The position numbers and the translations under genes were made by a program. DNA of 64,000 nucleotides from contig JAFAGA010000068.1 of the NCBI GenBank assembly GCA_023423045.1, positions 1 through 64,000 of the forward strand, written 5' to 3'. This document shows, in pieces, positions 34,340 through 43,599 of this stretch. The DNA is from Bacillota bacterium (GTDB lineage: Bacteria > Bacillota > Clostridia > Lachnospirales > Lachnospiraceae). A model generated the notes under the pieces. That model had not been told where the DNA came from. It ran no database searches and saw only the letters and a program-made list of their open reading frames with translations. Within the stretch, counting starts at the first letter, position 1; each line of letters starts with the position of its first letter.

Positions 34340-35165
34340 AAGTAAGGGCATATGGCTTGGAATTCTCTCCATGCTGATGATCATTGGTATGTTTCTCCTG
34401 CTTCGGGAGGACAGGGTATATGCCCAAACGGTACAGGATACGGTTACTACCACAGCCGAGAGCAGCGGGAACAATCTCAGCGGAGCCCTTGGCCCTCTGG
34501 AATTTACCCTGAATACAGACGAGGATGCCAAAAATCTTTCCCCCACCCTTCAGATGTTATTGGTGCTCACCATAATATCAATCGCACCCTCTATTTTAAT
34601 CATGGTGACCTCTTTTACCAGGATTATTATTGTACTGCATTTTATCAGGGCGGCACTGGGGACCACTACAACACCTCCGAATCAGGTATTGGTGAGCCTG
34701 GCTCTGTTTTTAACCTTTTTTATCATGAATCCTGTATTCAATCAAGTTAATACGGATGCGATTAAACCCCTAAGTGCAGGGACCATCACTCAGGAGGAAG
34801 CCTTTGAAGCCGGTATGGTTCCGATACGCTCCTTTATGCTGAAACAGATGGTAGGGAATCCCAAGGACCTGCGGCTGTTTATGGATATCGCAGGTATCGA
34901 GTCTGTTGCTTCCCCGGATGATCTTCCCATTACCGTGATCATTCCGGCTTTCATAATCAGCGAGTTGAGAAAGGCTTTTATTCTTGGATTTTTGATTTAT
35001 ATTCCGTTTATTGTGATTGATATGGTAGTTGCCTCAACCCTGATGTCCATGGGTATGATGATGCTGCCGCCGACGATGATATCCATGCCTTTCAAGATAC
35101 TGCTGTTTATTATTGCGGATGGCTGGAATTTGACCATCGGAGGACTTGTGAAAACATTTTACTGA
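34323..35165 (+). CDS. fliP: Flagellar export gate protein FliP
   Basis: 280 aa from ATG 34323 (ATG 34302 also in frame). A signal peptide is visible, ending near residue 33 at REDRVYA. The FliP core is complete: TRIIIVLHFIRAALGTTTTPPNQVLVSLALFLTFFIMNPVF and FLIYIPFIVIDMVVASTLMSMGMMMLPP. FliP5-FliQ4-FliR1 form the export gate. Start overlaps the end of fliO. Confidence 0.93.
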   Translation: MKIQNRSKGIWLGILSMLMIIGMFLLLREDRVYAQTVQDTVTTTAESSGNNLSGALGPLEFTLNTDEDAKNLSPTLQMLLVLTIISIAPSILIMVTSFTRIIIVLHFIRAALGTTTTPPNQVLVSLALFLTFFIMNPVFNQVNTDAIKPLSAGTITQEEAFEAGMVPIRSFMLKQMVGNPKDLRLFMDIAGIESVASPDDLPITVIIPAFIISELRKAFILGFLIYIPFIVIDMVVASTLMSMGMMMLPPTMISMPFKILLFIIADGWNLTIGGLVKTFY

Positions 35166-35262
35166 GGACGTACATAATTTAGACAGGACAAAAGCCGCAT
35201 AATGGCGGCCCGAGCTGATTTATCATATTGCATCCATTAAAAGTGGCGGGAGGGAAGCCGGT

Positions 35263-35538
35263 ATGAATGAAGTTGTTATAATTGATATTGCGAGACAGGC
35301 GGTATTTTTGGTACTGAAGGCATCGGCTCCGATGCTTCTGACCTCTCTGGTGGTGGGATTGACGGTCAGTATTTTGCAGACGGTTACATCAATCCAGGAG
35401 CAAACCCTCACATTTGTTCCGAAGCTTGTTGCGGTTTTCCTTGTCATGATTTTGGCAGGCAGCTGGATTTTAAATTCATTAAAGGAATATATGGTGGGGT
35501 TATTCTCCAATTTCAGCTATTATATTAACGCTTTATGA
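35263..35538 (+). CDS. fliQ: Flagellar export gate protein FliQ
   Basis: 91 aa with two membrane segments (about residues 15-40 and 55-75): PMLLTSLVVGLTVSILQTVTSIQEQTLTFVPKLVAVFLVMILAGSWI, the FliQ signature. GGGAGGGAAGCCGGT precedes the ATG. The 97-bp gap after fliP contains a small GCCGC/GCGGC hairpin. Stop overlaps fliR by 4 bp. Confidence 0.93.
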   Translation: MNEVVIIDIARQAVFLVLKASAPMLLTSLVVGLTVSILQTVTSIQEQTLTFVPKLVAVFLVMILAGSWILNSLKEYMVGLFSNFSYYINAL

Positions 35539-36302
35539 CCTTTTCAATAGATAATTTTGAGATTTTTTTATTTGTACTTGTGAGGATTACCGGATTTATC
35601 TTTACGGCTCCTTTTTTTTCGCTAAGAAATGTGCCGGTCAGGGTAAAAACCGGATTGTCTATATTTTTAACTGCAATTCTTTTTTACAGCGTTCCATATA
35701 GTACACCTGAATATACCGGGGTGATTGAATTTGCGATGCTGATCGCGAAGGAAGCCCTGGCCGGCGCTATCATGGGACTTTTTGCTAATATAGCCCATCA
35801 TATCCTGGCATTTGCAGGACAGATTATCGATATGGAAATCGGATTCTCCATGGTGAACGTAATGGATCCGGTGACCAGCGTCCAGACTACGATTACGGCG
35901 AATCTTTATGGCTACCTGGTTTTATTGATCATGTTGATTACCAATTTGCATCATTATTTCCTAAAGGCGGTCATTGATTCCTTCCAAATCATTGGGATAG
36001 GAAAGGCACAGCTCGACCCCCAGGCGTATCTGGTTATGATTCAGTTCATTACCGATTATTTTATCATCGGATTTCGGATTGTTCTTCCCATATTTGCGGC
36101 AATTCTGGTGGTCAACGCGATTCTGGGAATATTGGCAAAGATTGCTCCGCAGATGAATATGTTTGTAATCGGCATGCAGCTGAAGATATTTGTGGGACTG
36201 GTTGTGCTGGCGATGATTATGGAATTAATTCCGTCCGTTGCAGATTTTATCTTTAACAAGATGCGGGAAATGCTGCTTCGTTCCATTGAACTGCTGGGTT
36301 GA
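35535..36302 (+). CDS. fliR: Flagellar export gate protein FliR
   Basis: 255 aa, about six membrane segments. Typical FliR sequence: LVRITGFIFTAPFFSLRNVPVRVKTGLSIFLT and LAKIAPQMNMFVIGMQLKIFVGL. Its ATGA overlap with fliQ indicates coupled translation. Export gate component. Confidence 0.93.
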   Translation: MTFSIDNFEIFLFVLVRITGFIFTAPFFSLRNVPVRVKTGLSIFLTAILFYSVPYSTPEYTGVIEFAMLIAKEALAGAIMGLFANIAHHILAFAGQIIDMEIGFSMVNVMDPVTSVQTTITANLYGYLVLLIMLITNLHHYFLKAVIDSFQIIGIGKAQLDPQAYLVMIQFITDYFIIGFRIVLPIFAAILVVNAILGILAKIAPQMNMFVIGMQLKIFVGLVVLAMIMELIPSVADFIFNKMREMLLRSIELLG

Positions 36303-36385
36303 GTTTTGTAATGAAGCAGGCGCTGCGGATCCCTTTTGCAGCTGCCGATGCTACTAAAGATAGTTACGAAAAAGGATGGGATAGC

Positions 36386-37519
36386 ATGATTTCAGAGGAA
36401 CAAATACGTTATTCCTTATACCGGATTTCTTATCGCCTGCAGTTTTTTGCCGACGATGGGGATAAGACCGAAGAGCCTACGACCAAGAAGCTCAATGACG
36501 CAAGAATGGAGGGTCAGGTTGCCAAAAGTAAGGAGCTGGTTACCGCTTCGGGCCTTGCTACGTTTTTTGTTATTTTGAAGCTGTTTTCCGGTTACATCGG
36601 TGAGAGCTTTTTGAATAATTTTTATAAAATATTCGGCATCCTGGATAAAGTAGCCGGAGAAGAGATAAATATTGCCATGGTCAGCAGTCTATTGGGGGAC
36701 ACCATACTGACGATTATTATGACCTGTATTCCAATATTTATCATTACAATGCTTGTCGCCTTTGTGGTTGAAATATACCAGGTAAAATGGAAGGTATCCA
36801 CAAAGGTCATGAAGCCGAAGTTCTCAAAGCTTAATCCGGCCAGTGGTCTGAAGAAGCTGATATCAAAGGATAAGATTGTTGAGCTTTTCGTCGAGCTGTT
36901 TAAGATCGGAATCATATGCTATCTGGCCTATAGTACATTGAAGAATGAATGGCAGACCTTGTTTCAGCTCTACGATATGAAGCTGGAGCAGGCAGTTTTT
37001 TTAATCGGCAATCTGGTAATTAACTTGGGACTGCAGATTAGTCTTATTTTTTTAGTGATTGGATTTGGTGATCTGATATATCAGAAGCTCAAATTCAAGA
37101 AAGACATGAGAATGTCAAAGCAGGAAGTGAAGGATGAGTATAAGAATTCGGAAGGAGACCCTCAGATCAAGGGTAAGATCCGAGCCAGGATGCGGGAAGC
37201 ATCCCAGAGGAGAATGATGCAGGCCCTGCCCAGTGCGGATGTGGTTATTACCAATCCGACGCATCTGGCAGCGGCAATTAAATATGACAAAGCCAGCAGC
37301 GAGGCGCCGATTCTGGTTGCCAAAGGGGCTGATTTCCTCGCACAGAAGATAAAAGAGGTGGCAAAGGAGAATGGGATTGAAATCGTTGAGAACAAACCTC
37401 TTGCCCGAATGCTTTATTACAATGTGGAGCTTCAAGCGGAAATTCCTCCGGAGCTCTACCAAATGACAGCGGAAGTTCTTGCCTATGTATATGGGCTTAA
37501 AAATAAAAAGGTTGTTTAA
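36386..37519 (+). CDS. flhB: Flagellar export switch protein FlhB
   Basis: 377 aa from ATG 36386. TTG 36299 and ATG 36311 would give longer forms, and the N-terminal extension before LQFFADDGDKTEEPTTKKLNDAR is not conserved. Four membrane segments. The autocleavage loop is intact: ADVVITNPTHLAAAIKYDK. Cleavage after N of NPTH lets FliK switch export from hook to filament substrates. AAAGGATGGGATAGC lies upstream of the chosen start. Confidence 0.92.
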   Translation: MISEEQIRYSLYRISYRLQFFADDGDKTEEPTTKKLNDARMEGQVAKSKELVTASGLATFFVILKLFSGYIGESFLNNFYKIFGILDKVAGEEINIAMVSSLLGDTILTIIMTCIPIFIITMLVAFVVEIYQVKWKVSTKVMKPKFSKLNPASGLKKLISKDKIVELFVELFKIGIICYLAYSTLKNEWQTLFQLYDMKLEQAVFLIGNLVINLGLQISLIFLVIGFGDLIYQKLKFKKDMRMSKQEVKDEYKNSEGDPQIKGKIRARMREASQRRMMQALPSADVVITNPTHLAAAIKYDKASSEAPILVAKGADFLAQKIKEVAKENGIEIVENKPLARMLYYNVELQAEIPPELYQMTAEVLAYVYGLKNKKVV

Positions 37520-37551
37520 AGACGGTTTTTCATGTCTTATAGGAGGTACTG

Positions 37552-39585
37552 ATGAAGAAAAATGATATGATCGTAGGATTGTTCTTATTATCCGCCTTCG
37601 TATTTTTGATCATACCGATGAATTCCCTGATGCTGGACATTATGCTGGCATTAAATATTTCCGTCGCAATGGTCATCTTATTTAATTCCTTATTTACGAA
37701 GGAAGTCCTAAATATGTCAGCGTTTCCGACCATTCTGCTATTTACTACAATATTTCGTATCTCCTTGAATTTATCCAGCACTAAGCTGATTTTGCTCACC
37801 GGTAACCCCGGAAATGTTATCACGGTTTTCGGTGAATTCGTCGGAGGAGGTAACCTCATTGTCGGTGTTATTGTCTTCATTATCCTGATTCTGGTTCAAT
37901 TCATGGTAATTAACAAGGGTTCGGAGCGTGTGGCCGAGGTTACGGCGAGATTTACCCTGGATGCGATGCCCGGCAAACAGATGGCCATCGACGCCGATCT
38001 GAATACCGGAGCGATTACAGATGCCCAGGCAAAGGAAAGGCGTGAAAAGATTCAGGAGGAAGCCGCATTCTTCGGTTCCATGGACGGTGCTACCAAGTAC
38101 GTTAAGGGAGATGCCATGGCGGGGCTCATTATCACCATAATCAACATGGCCGGCGGTACTGCAATGGGAGTCCTCTATATGGGGATGTCTGCCACGGATG
38201 CGTTGCAGCATTTTGCCATTCTGACCATCGGCGACGGCCTGGTCAGCCAGATACCCTCCCTGATGATTTCCCTGGCTACAGGCATTCTGGTCACGAAGGT
38301 ATCCAAGGAGGCGGATTTTGGAGACATGCTGATGAAGCAGCTGTTCTCCATTCCCAAGGTTCTCTATATTGTCGGCGCCAGTATGATCGCCTTCGGCTTT
38401 TTGACGCCCCTTAATGATTTACTGTTTGTTGCCTATGGCTTGATTTTTATCATCTCCGGAAGGGTGATCGCTTCCAGAGTGGAGGTGGCTGCGATAGAGC
38501 AGGAGGTATCCTCGGAGGAAGCGGCGGCAGGAGAAATCCGAAAGCCGGAGAATGTGGTATCACTTCTGCAAGTGGATCCCATCGAGCTGGAATTCGGATA
38601 CGGAATCATTCCCCTTGCGGATACCAATCAGGGGGGAGATTTGCTTGACCGTGTGGTACTGATCCGAAGACAGGTAGCGTTGGAGCTTGGCTGTGTTGTT
38701 CCGATGATTCGGCTAAGAGATAATATTCAGCTGAATCCCAATCAATATATCATTAAAATCAAAGGCATCCAGGTCAGTGAGGGGGAGATCCTCTTCGACC
38801 ACTATATGGCCATGAATCCGGGCTATGTAGAGGAGGAGATTACAGGAATACCTACCTTTGAGCCCTCCTTCCACCTGCCGGCGCTCTGGATTACGGAGAA
38901 TCAGAGGGAGCGGGCGGAGACCTTGGGCTATACGGTTGTGGATCCTCCGTCCATTATTGCAACCCATCTGACGGAAGTAATCCGTAGCAATATTCATGAG
39001 CTGCTTACCCGGCAGGATGTGCAAAATCTTGTCAACAATGTTCAGGAGGCCAATCAGACGCTTGTTCAGGAATTGGTGCCTAAGCTGCTTAATATCGGAG
39101 AGATTCAGAAGGTGCTTCAAAACCTCCTGCATGAAGGAATCTCTATCCGGGATTTGGTTACGATCTTTGAGACGTTGGCGGATTACGCCGCCACCACCCA
39201 CGATACGGATGTGTTGACGGAGTATGCGCGTCAAAGCCTCAAAAGAGCCATATCCAACAAATATTTTCCTTCCGGTGAGATGACCAGCGTAGTTACGCTG
39301 GATCCCAAGGTGGAGCAGGATATTATGGGAGCGGTGAAACAGTCCGAGCAAGGTGCTTATCTGGCACTGGATCCGGGAGTCACCAGAGAGATTATTGAAT
39401 CGGTCCAGACCGAGGTACATAAGCTGGAGGATTTGGGTAAAAATCCGATTATCATCACCTCTCCGATTGTGAGAATGTATTTTAAACGCTTGACACAGGA
39501 TTACTTTAAGGATTTAATAGTTGTATCATATAATGAGATAGATTCTAATGTTGAATTGCAGTCAGTAGGGATGGTGACGGTATAG
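37552..39585 (+). CDS. flhA: Flagellar export gate protein FlhA
   Basis: 677 aa, full length. About eight membrane segments in the first 310 residues with the FHIPEP region NKGSERVAEVTARFTLDAMPGKQMAIDADLNTG. The C-terminal cytoplasmic domain binds export chaperones. TAGGAGGTACTG precedes the ATG. The stop shares one base with flhF. Confidence 0.96.
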   Translation: MKKNDMIVGLFLLSAFVFLIIPMNSLMLDIMLALNISVAMVILFNSLFTKEVLNMSAFPTILLFTTIFRISLNLSSTKLILLTGNPGNVITVFGEFVGGGNLIVGVIVFIILILVQFMVINKGSERVAEVTARFTLDAMPGKQMAIDADLNTGAITDAQAKERREKIQEEAAFFGSMDGATKYVKGDAMAGLIITIINMAGGTAMGVLYMGMSATDALQHFAILTIGDGLVSQIPSLMISLATGILVTKVSKEADFGDMLMKQLFSIPKVLYIVGASMIAFGFLTPLNDLLFVAYGLIFIISGRVIASRVEVAAIEQEVSSEEAAAGEIRKPENVVSLLQVDPIELEFGYGIIPLADTNQGGDLLDRVVLIRRQVALELGCVVPMIRLRDNIQLNPNQYIIKIKGIQVSEGEILFDHYMAMNPGYVEEEITGIPTFEPSFHLPALWITENQRERAETLGYTVVDPPSIIATHLTEVIRSNIHELLTRQDVQNLVNNVQEANQTLVQELVPKLLNIGEIQKVLQNLLHEGISIRDLVTIFETLADYAATTHDTDVLTEYARQSLKRAISNKYFPSGEMTSVVTLDPKVEQDIMGAVKQSEQGAYLALDPGVTREIIESVQTEVHKLEDLGKNPIIITSPIVRMYFKRLTQDYFKDLIVVSYNEIDSNVELQSVGMVTV

Positions 39586-40784
39586 TGATTATCAAAAAAT
39601 TTCATGCGAATACAGAAACGGAAGCGATTATGCTTGCAAAGGAAGAACTGGGCAAGGAAGCGATTGTAATGAATATCAAGACGGTATCTCCCAAGGGAAT
39701 ATACCGGCTCTTCCGTAAGCCTGTGGTAGAAATCACGGCAGCTGTCGATGAAAATATAACATATAAGAATGAGAGGGGAAGGTCCCAGGCTGTTGCTGCA
39801 CCGCCCAGAAAGCAGGTATTTGCAGATATTATCTATGACGAAGATGAAGATAAGCCGGGCTTAAAGCCGGACAGTGCGCCTTCGGCCATAGAAGAAAAAC
39901 TAAATAATCTTCAGAGCCTTTTGGAAAAGCAGCTTAACGAGAAGGAAAAGCAGACTGCGCCAAAGGAAGAGGAAAAGACGGCACAGAGCGGTAAGAATCT
40001 GGCCTGTATCCAGTTAATCTATAATCAGCTGGTGAGCAATGAGGTAGATGAGAAGTATGCCAATCAGATTATCAGTGAAACAGAAGGACATCTGATGAAG
40101 GATGCTTCCATGGACAATATTCTGGCTAATATCTATCAGAAGATCATACTAAAGCTGGGGCAGCCCAGGGTGATTGAAAACGTAGGAAAAACGCCGAAAT
40201 TTGTGTTCTTTATCGGACCTACCGGAGTGGGGAAAACTACCACCATCGCAAAGATAGCATCCCAGTTCAAGGTAAACGAAAAGGCGCGGATTGCTTTTCT
40301 CACTGCCGATACCTATCGTATTGCCGCGGTGGAACAGCTCAGGACTTACGCCAATATATTAGGCATTCCCTTGAAGGTAATTTATTCTGAGGAGGAGATG
40401 CGTCAGGCAAGGGAGGAATTTTCAGATTACGATATTCTGTTTGTCGATACTGCGGGACGTTCTCACCGGAGCAGGGAGCAAAGAGACGATATTGAGACTC
40501 TGATCAGTTCCATACCGGAAGGAGAACGTGAGATCTACCTTGTTCTCAGTGCGACTACCAAATACAGGGATTTGATTAAAATTACAGAAGCTTACTCGGA
40601 AATTCTTAACTATAATTTGATATTTACCAAACTGGATGAGACCGGCAGCATAGGTAATTTGTTTAATTTGCGGATGTTGACGGATGCACCGCTGTCTTAT
40701 GCCAGTTTTGGGCAGAATGTGCCTGATGATATTGCAAAGGTGGATACTCAGAGCATTGCGAAGCAACTTTTAAGGGGGCAATAA
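39585..40784 (+). CDS. flhF: SRP-like GTPase FlhF
   Basis: 399 aa from a GTG at 39585, overlapping flhA by one base. N-terminal basic region (KKFHANTETEAIMLAKEELGKEAIVMN), a variable acidic/Gln-rich linker, then the NG domain: P-loop GPTGVGKTTTIAKIASQF, DTAGRSHRSREQRDD and TKLDETGSIGN. FlhF recruits early flagellar parts to the assembly site and its GTPase is stimulated by FlhG. Confidence 0.94.
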   Translation: MIIKKFHANTETEAIMLAKEELGKEAIVMNIKTVSPKGIYRLFRKPVVEITAAVDENITYKNERGRSQAVAAPPRKQVFADIIYDEDEDKPGLKPDSAPSAIEEKLNNLQSLLEKQLNEKEKQTAPKEEEKTAQSGKNLACIQLIYNQLVSNEVDEKYANQIISETEGHLMKDASMDNILANIYQKIILKLGQPRVIENVGKTPKFVFFIGPTGVGKTTTIAKIASQFKVNEKARIAFLTADTYRIAAVEQLRTYANILGIPLKVIYSEEEMRQAREEFSDYDILFVDTAGRSHRSREQRDDIETLISSIPEGEREIYLVLSATTKYRDLIKITEAYSEILNYNLIFTKLDETGSIGNLFNLRMLTDAPLSYASFGQNVPDDIAKVDTQSIAKQLLRGQ

Positions 40785-40785
40785 C

Positions 40786-41667
40786 ATGGATCAGGCAGAA
40801 AAATTAAGAAAAATAGTGAAAGAGCAGGCTGTCCCCCGGCGTGTGGCAAGGGTAATCACGGTAACAAGCGGTAAGGGCGGTGTAGGGAAGTCCAGCGTGT
40901 CGGTAAATCTGGCCATTGCTTTAAGCAAATTGGGCAAGCGGGTTGTTGTACTGGATGCCGACTTTGGTCTGGCCAATGTAGAGGTGATGCTGGGCATCAG
41001 ACCCCTGCATACCCTGGCAGATCTGATGTTTCGCGGTAAGAGTCTAACGGATATCATAACAGAGGGGCCGGAGAAGATCGGCTTTATTTCCGGTGGTTCC
41101 GGCATTCAGGAATTGACGGAACTGACGAAGGACCAGATCGTATACTTGATTCAGAAGTTAGTGGAGCTGGATGAGCGCGCGGATATTATTATAATTGATA
41201 CTGGAGCAGGAATTGGTGATTCCGTATTGGAATTTGTTGCATCCAGCTCGGAGGTATTATTGGTTGCGACTCCGGAGCCCACTTCCATCACCGACGCGTA
41301 CGCCCTGTTAAAGACGCTGAATCGCAAAACAGACCGCTCCTTGGAGGATACGGTAATCAAAGTGGTTGCCAACCGGATTGATAATTACGAGGAAGGTCGG
41401 GAACTATATGACAAGCTGAGTCTGGTGGTGAACAAATTTCTGAATCTGAAGCTGGAATATCTGGGTGCGGTGCCTCAGGACAGCAATGTATCCAAGGCTG
41501 TGATGAAGCAAAAACCTGCCACCTTAGTGTATCCCAATTCGCAGTTTACCAAAAGCATCAATTCCTTCGCCAGTATATTATGTGAGGGCGAGGATACCAA
41601 TACGCAGGAGAAAAAGGGGATTGCCGGGTTATTTACGAATTTGCTTCGTTCCCGTATTAAAAAGTAA
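40786..41667 (+). CDS. flhG: MinD/ParA-like ATPase FlhG
   Basis: 293 aa. Deviant Walker A TSGKGGVGKSSVSVNLAIAL, ADFGLANVEVMLG and IIIDTGAGIGDSVLEF. The N-terminal segment (DQAEKLRKIVKEQ) matches the FlhF-activating helix. FlhG limits flagellar number and activates FlhF GTPase. Starts one base after the flhF stop. Confidence 0.93.
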   Translation: MDQAEKLRKIVKEQAVPRRVARVITVTSGKGGVGKSSVSVNLAIALSKLGKRVVVLDADFGLANVEVMLGIRPLHTLADLMFRGKSLTDIITEGPEKIGFISGGSGIQELTELTKDQIVYLIQKLVELDERADIIIIDTGAGIGDSVLEFVASSSEVLLVATPEPTSITDAYALLKTLNRKTDRSLEDTVIKVVANRIDNYEEGRELYDKLSLVVNKFLNLKLEYLGAVPQDSNVSKAVMKQKPATLVYPNSQFTKSINSFASILCEGEDTNTQEKKGIAGLFTNLLRSRIKK

Positions 41668-41696
41668 CGAAAGATCAATAGAGCGGGGGGTGTGAC

Positions 41697-42470
41697 ATGA
41701 TTCAGGAAGTACTGTCCATAGGGGACAAAATAGACATTAAACCAATCGGCAAAAACGGTAAGCCGGTGATGGGAGCCAGAACTTATGTGAGCCAGCTGGT
41801 GGATTTTGTTGATCCGGATGTAATTAATATTGCCGCACCGATTGTTTTTGGGAGGACGATTCCGCTGCATGTGGGAGAGAGCTACAGCCTTTGCTTTTAT
41901 GCCGAGAAAGGTCTCTACCGGTGCAATTGTCTGGTGCTCGGCAGCCAGAGGGATAACAACACTATTGTTACAATGGTCAGAATAACGACGGATCTGGAAA
42001 AATTCCAAAGAAGAGAATATTTTCGGCTGGAATGCATTCATGATATCAAATATCGGCAGGTCACTCTGGAGGAGCAGATACTGGAGAAGAAGCTGGATGA
42101 CAATAATTTCAGGAATGCCGGTGAGCGGGCAGAGATCAGCAGGAAGCTGAGCGAGATGGATACAGGGTGGATACCGGCATCCGTTACGGACATCAGTGGA
42201 GGGGGAGCCAAATTCACCTCCGAATCAGAGCTTCATGCCGGAGATAAACTTCGGATAAAGCTGGGCTTTATTGACTACCCTGAGAACGGCGGCATGGTGC
42301 TTAGCGCTCAGATAGTGGCGACAGGCCGGATTATAACGCGGACAGGGGTGTATGAGCACAGGGTACAGTTTCATGACATCTCTGCCAAGGAGCGGGAAGC
42401 TTTGATCAGATACATATTTGAGCAGGAACGAATGCGGATCAAAAATGAAAAAGGATGGGATAAGGAATAA
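41697..42470 (+). CDS. PilZ domain flagellar brake protein (YcgR-like)
   Basis: 257 aa. N-terminal YcgR-N-like barrel (residues about 1-105, VGESYSLCFYAEKGLYRCNCLVLG), then PilZ: the c-di-GMP motifs QRREYFRLEC (RxxxR type) and DISGGGAKFTSESEL (D.SxxG type) are both present. YcgR proteins slow rotation when c-di-GMP binds. An about 60-residue charged insert separates the two motifs. c-di-GMP binding is inferred from intact residues. Confidence 0.88.
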   Translation: MIQEVLSIGDKIDIKPIGKNGKPVMGARTYVSQLVDFVDPDVINIAAPIVFGRTIPLHVGESYSLCFYAEKGLYRCNCLVLGSQRDNNTIVTMVRITTDLEKFQRREYFRLECIHDIKYRQVTLEEQILEKKLDDNNFRNAGERAEISRKLSEMDTGWIPASVTDISGGGAKFTSESELHAGDKLRIKLGFIDYPENGGMVLSAQIVATGRIITRTGVYEHRVQFHDISAKEREALIRYIFEQERMRIKNEKGWDKE

Positions 42471-42486
42471 TTCAGGTAAATAGCAT

Positions 42487-43599
42487 ATGAAGAAAAATAT
42501 TTTAATAATAGATGACTCTGCACTTATGAGAAGGGTACTCTCTGATATAATTAACTCAGATGAACGGTTTCAGGCGGCAGAGGTTGCAGTAAATGGTCTG
42601 GAGGGCCTGAATCTTCTGCAAAGCAGAGCCAGGGATTTCGATGCGGTTCTATTGGATATCAATATGCCCAAGATGAATGGCCTTGAACTTCTGGAACAGC
42701 TGAGGGAACAGGGAATTAAAGCTACCGTAATCATCGTCAGCACCATTGCCAAGCAGGATGCGCAGGAGACAATACGGGCTTTGGAGCTGGGAGCCTTTGA
42801 TTTTGTAACAAAACCGGAGAGCTACATGGAAGTAAAGAGCAATTCCTTCTCCGATCGTCTTCTGGAATGCCTTTCCATTGCCCTCAAGGCCGAAGCCGTG
42901 GCGGCGGTAAAGCCGACCCGAGGGGAAGAAAAAGAGCCTCCCCGGCCGGATACAGGGAGAACTCTCACGGTTATGGAAATGGTTCGTACTGCAGCATCGC
43001 AGAAGAGCTCCAGGAATGCGGATAAGCTGGTTGCCCTTGCCTGCTCCACCGGAGGGCCGAAAGCACTGCATACGGTGCTGCCCAATCTTCCGGCCAATCT
43101 GGATGCAGGAATTTTGGTGGTGCAGCATATGCCCGGAGGGTTTACCAAATCTCTGGCTGATCGGCTGAATGAGCTGAGTTCCCTGAAGGTGAAGGAGGCA
43201 GAGGATGGAGACATCCTGACCAAAGGTACGGTATATATTGCAAAAGGCGGCTACCAAATGCGCCTGAAAAAGCGGGAAGACCATACCTATTGTATATCGG
43301 TAACCAAGGAGCCGGCGCGGCATGGATTGCTTCCCTGTGCGGATATCATGTATGAATCCCTGGTGGGCTCCGATTTTGAGCAGATCACCTGCGTTGTTCT
43401 TACGGGAATGGGCGGGGATGGTACTGCCGGTATTAAACAGTTACGCAAAAGACAAAATATTTATGTGATTGCACAGGACGAAGAGACCAGTGTCGTTTAC
43501 GGAATGCCCAAGGTGGTCAAGGACGCAGGGCTCGTGGATGAAGTGGCAGCGTTAAGCCAAGTGCCTGATGCTATCATAAAGAATGTGGGGGTGCGCTAA
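42487..43599 (+). CDS. cheB: Chemotaxis response regulator and methylesterase CheB
   Basis: 370 aa. Receiver with phosphoacceptor D57 (AVLLDINMPKMNG) and FDFVTKPES, a 70-residue linker rich in Pro/Arg/Glu, and the methylesterase domain with catalytic S in ACSTGGPKALHTVLP, H in VVQHMPGGFTKSLADRLN and D in GMGGDGTAGIKQLR. It removes methyl groups from receptors. CheR, its counterpart, is not in the window. Ends directly before cheA. Confidence 0.94.
   Translation: MKKNILIIDDSALMRRVLSDIINSDERFQAAEVAVNGLEGLNLLQSRARDFDAVLLDINMPKMNGLELLEQLREQGIKATVIIVSTIAKQDAQETIRALELGAFDFVTKPESYMEVKSNSFSDRLLECLSIALKAEAVAAVKPTRGEEKEPPRPDTGRTLTVMEMVRTAASQKSSRNADKLVALACSTGGPKALHTVLPNLPANLDAGILVVQHMPGGFTKSLADRLNELSSLKVKEAEDGDILTKGTVYIAKGGYQMRLKKREDHTYCISVTKEPARHGLLPCADIMYESLVGSDFEQITCVVLTGMGGDGTAGIKQLRKRQNIYVIAQDEETSVVYGMPKVVKDAGLVDEVAALSQVPDAIIKNVGVR

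Noticed and set aside
36299..36385. Extended N terminus of FlhB from TTG 36299
   Set aside because: Sequence is not FlhB-like and ATG 36386 has the better site, although the extension cannot be excluded.
42649..43323. 224-residue ORF antisense to cheB
   Set aside because: Shadow of cheB on the other strand; no ribosome site or known domain.
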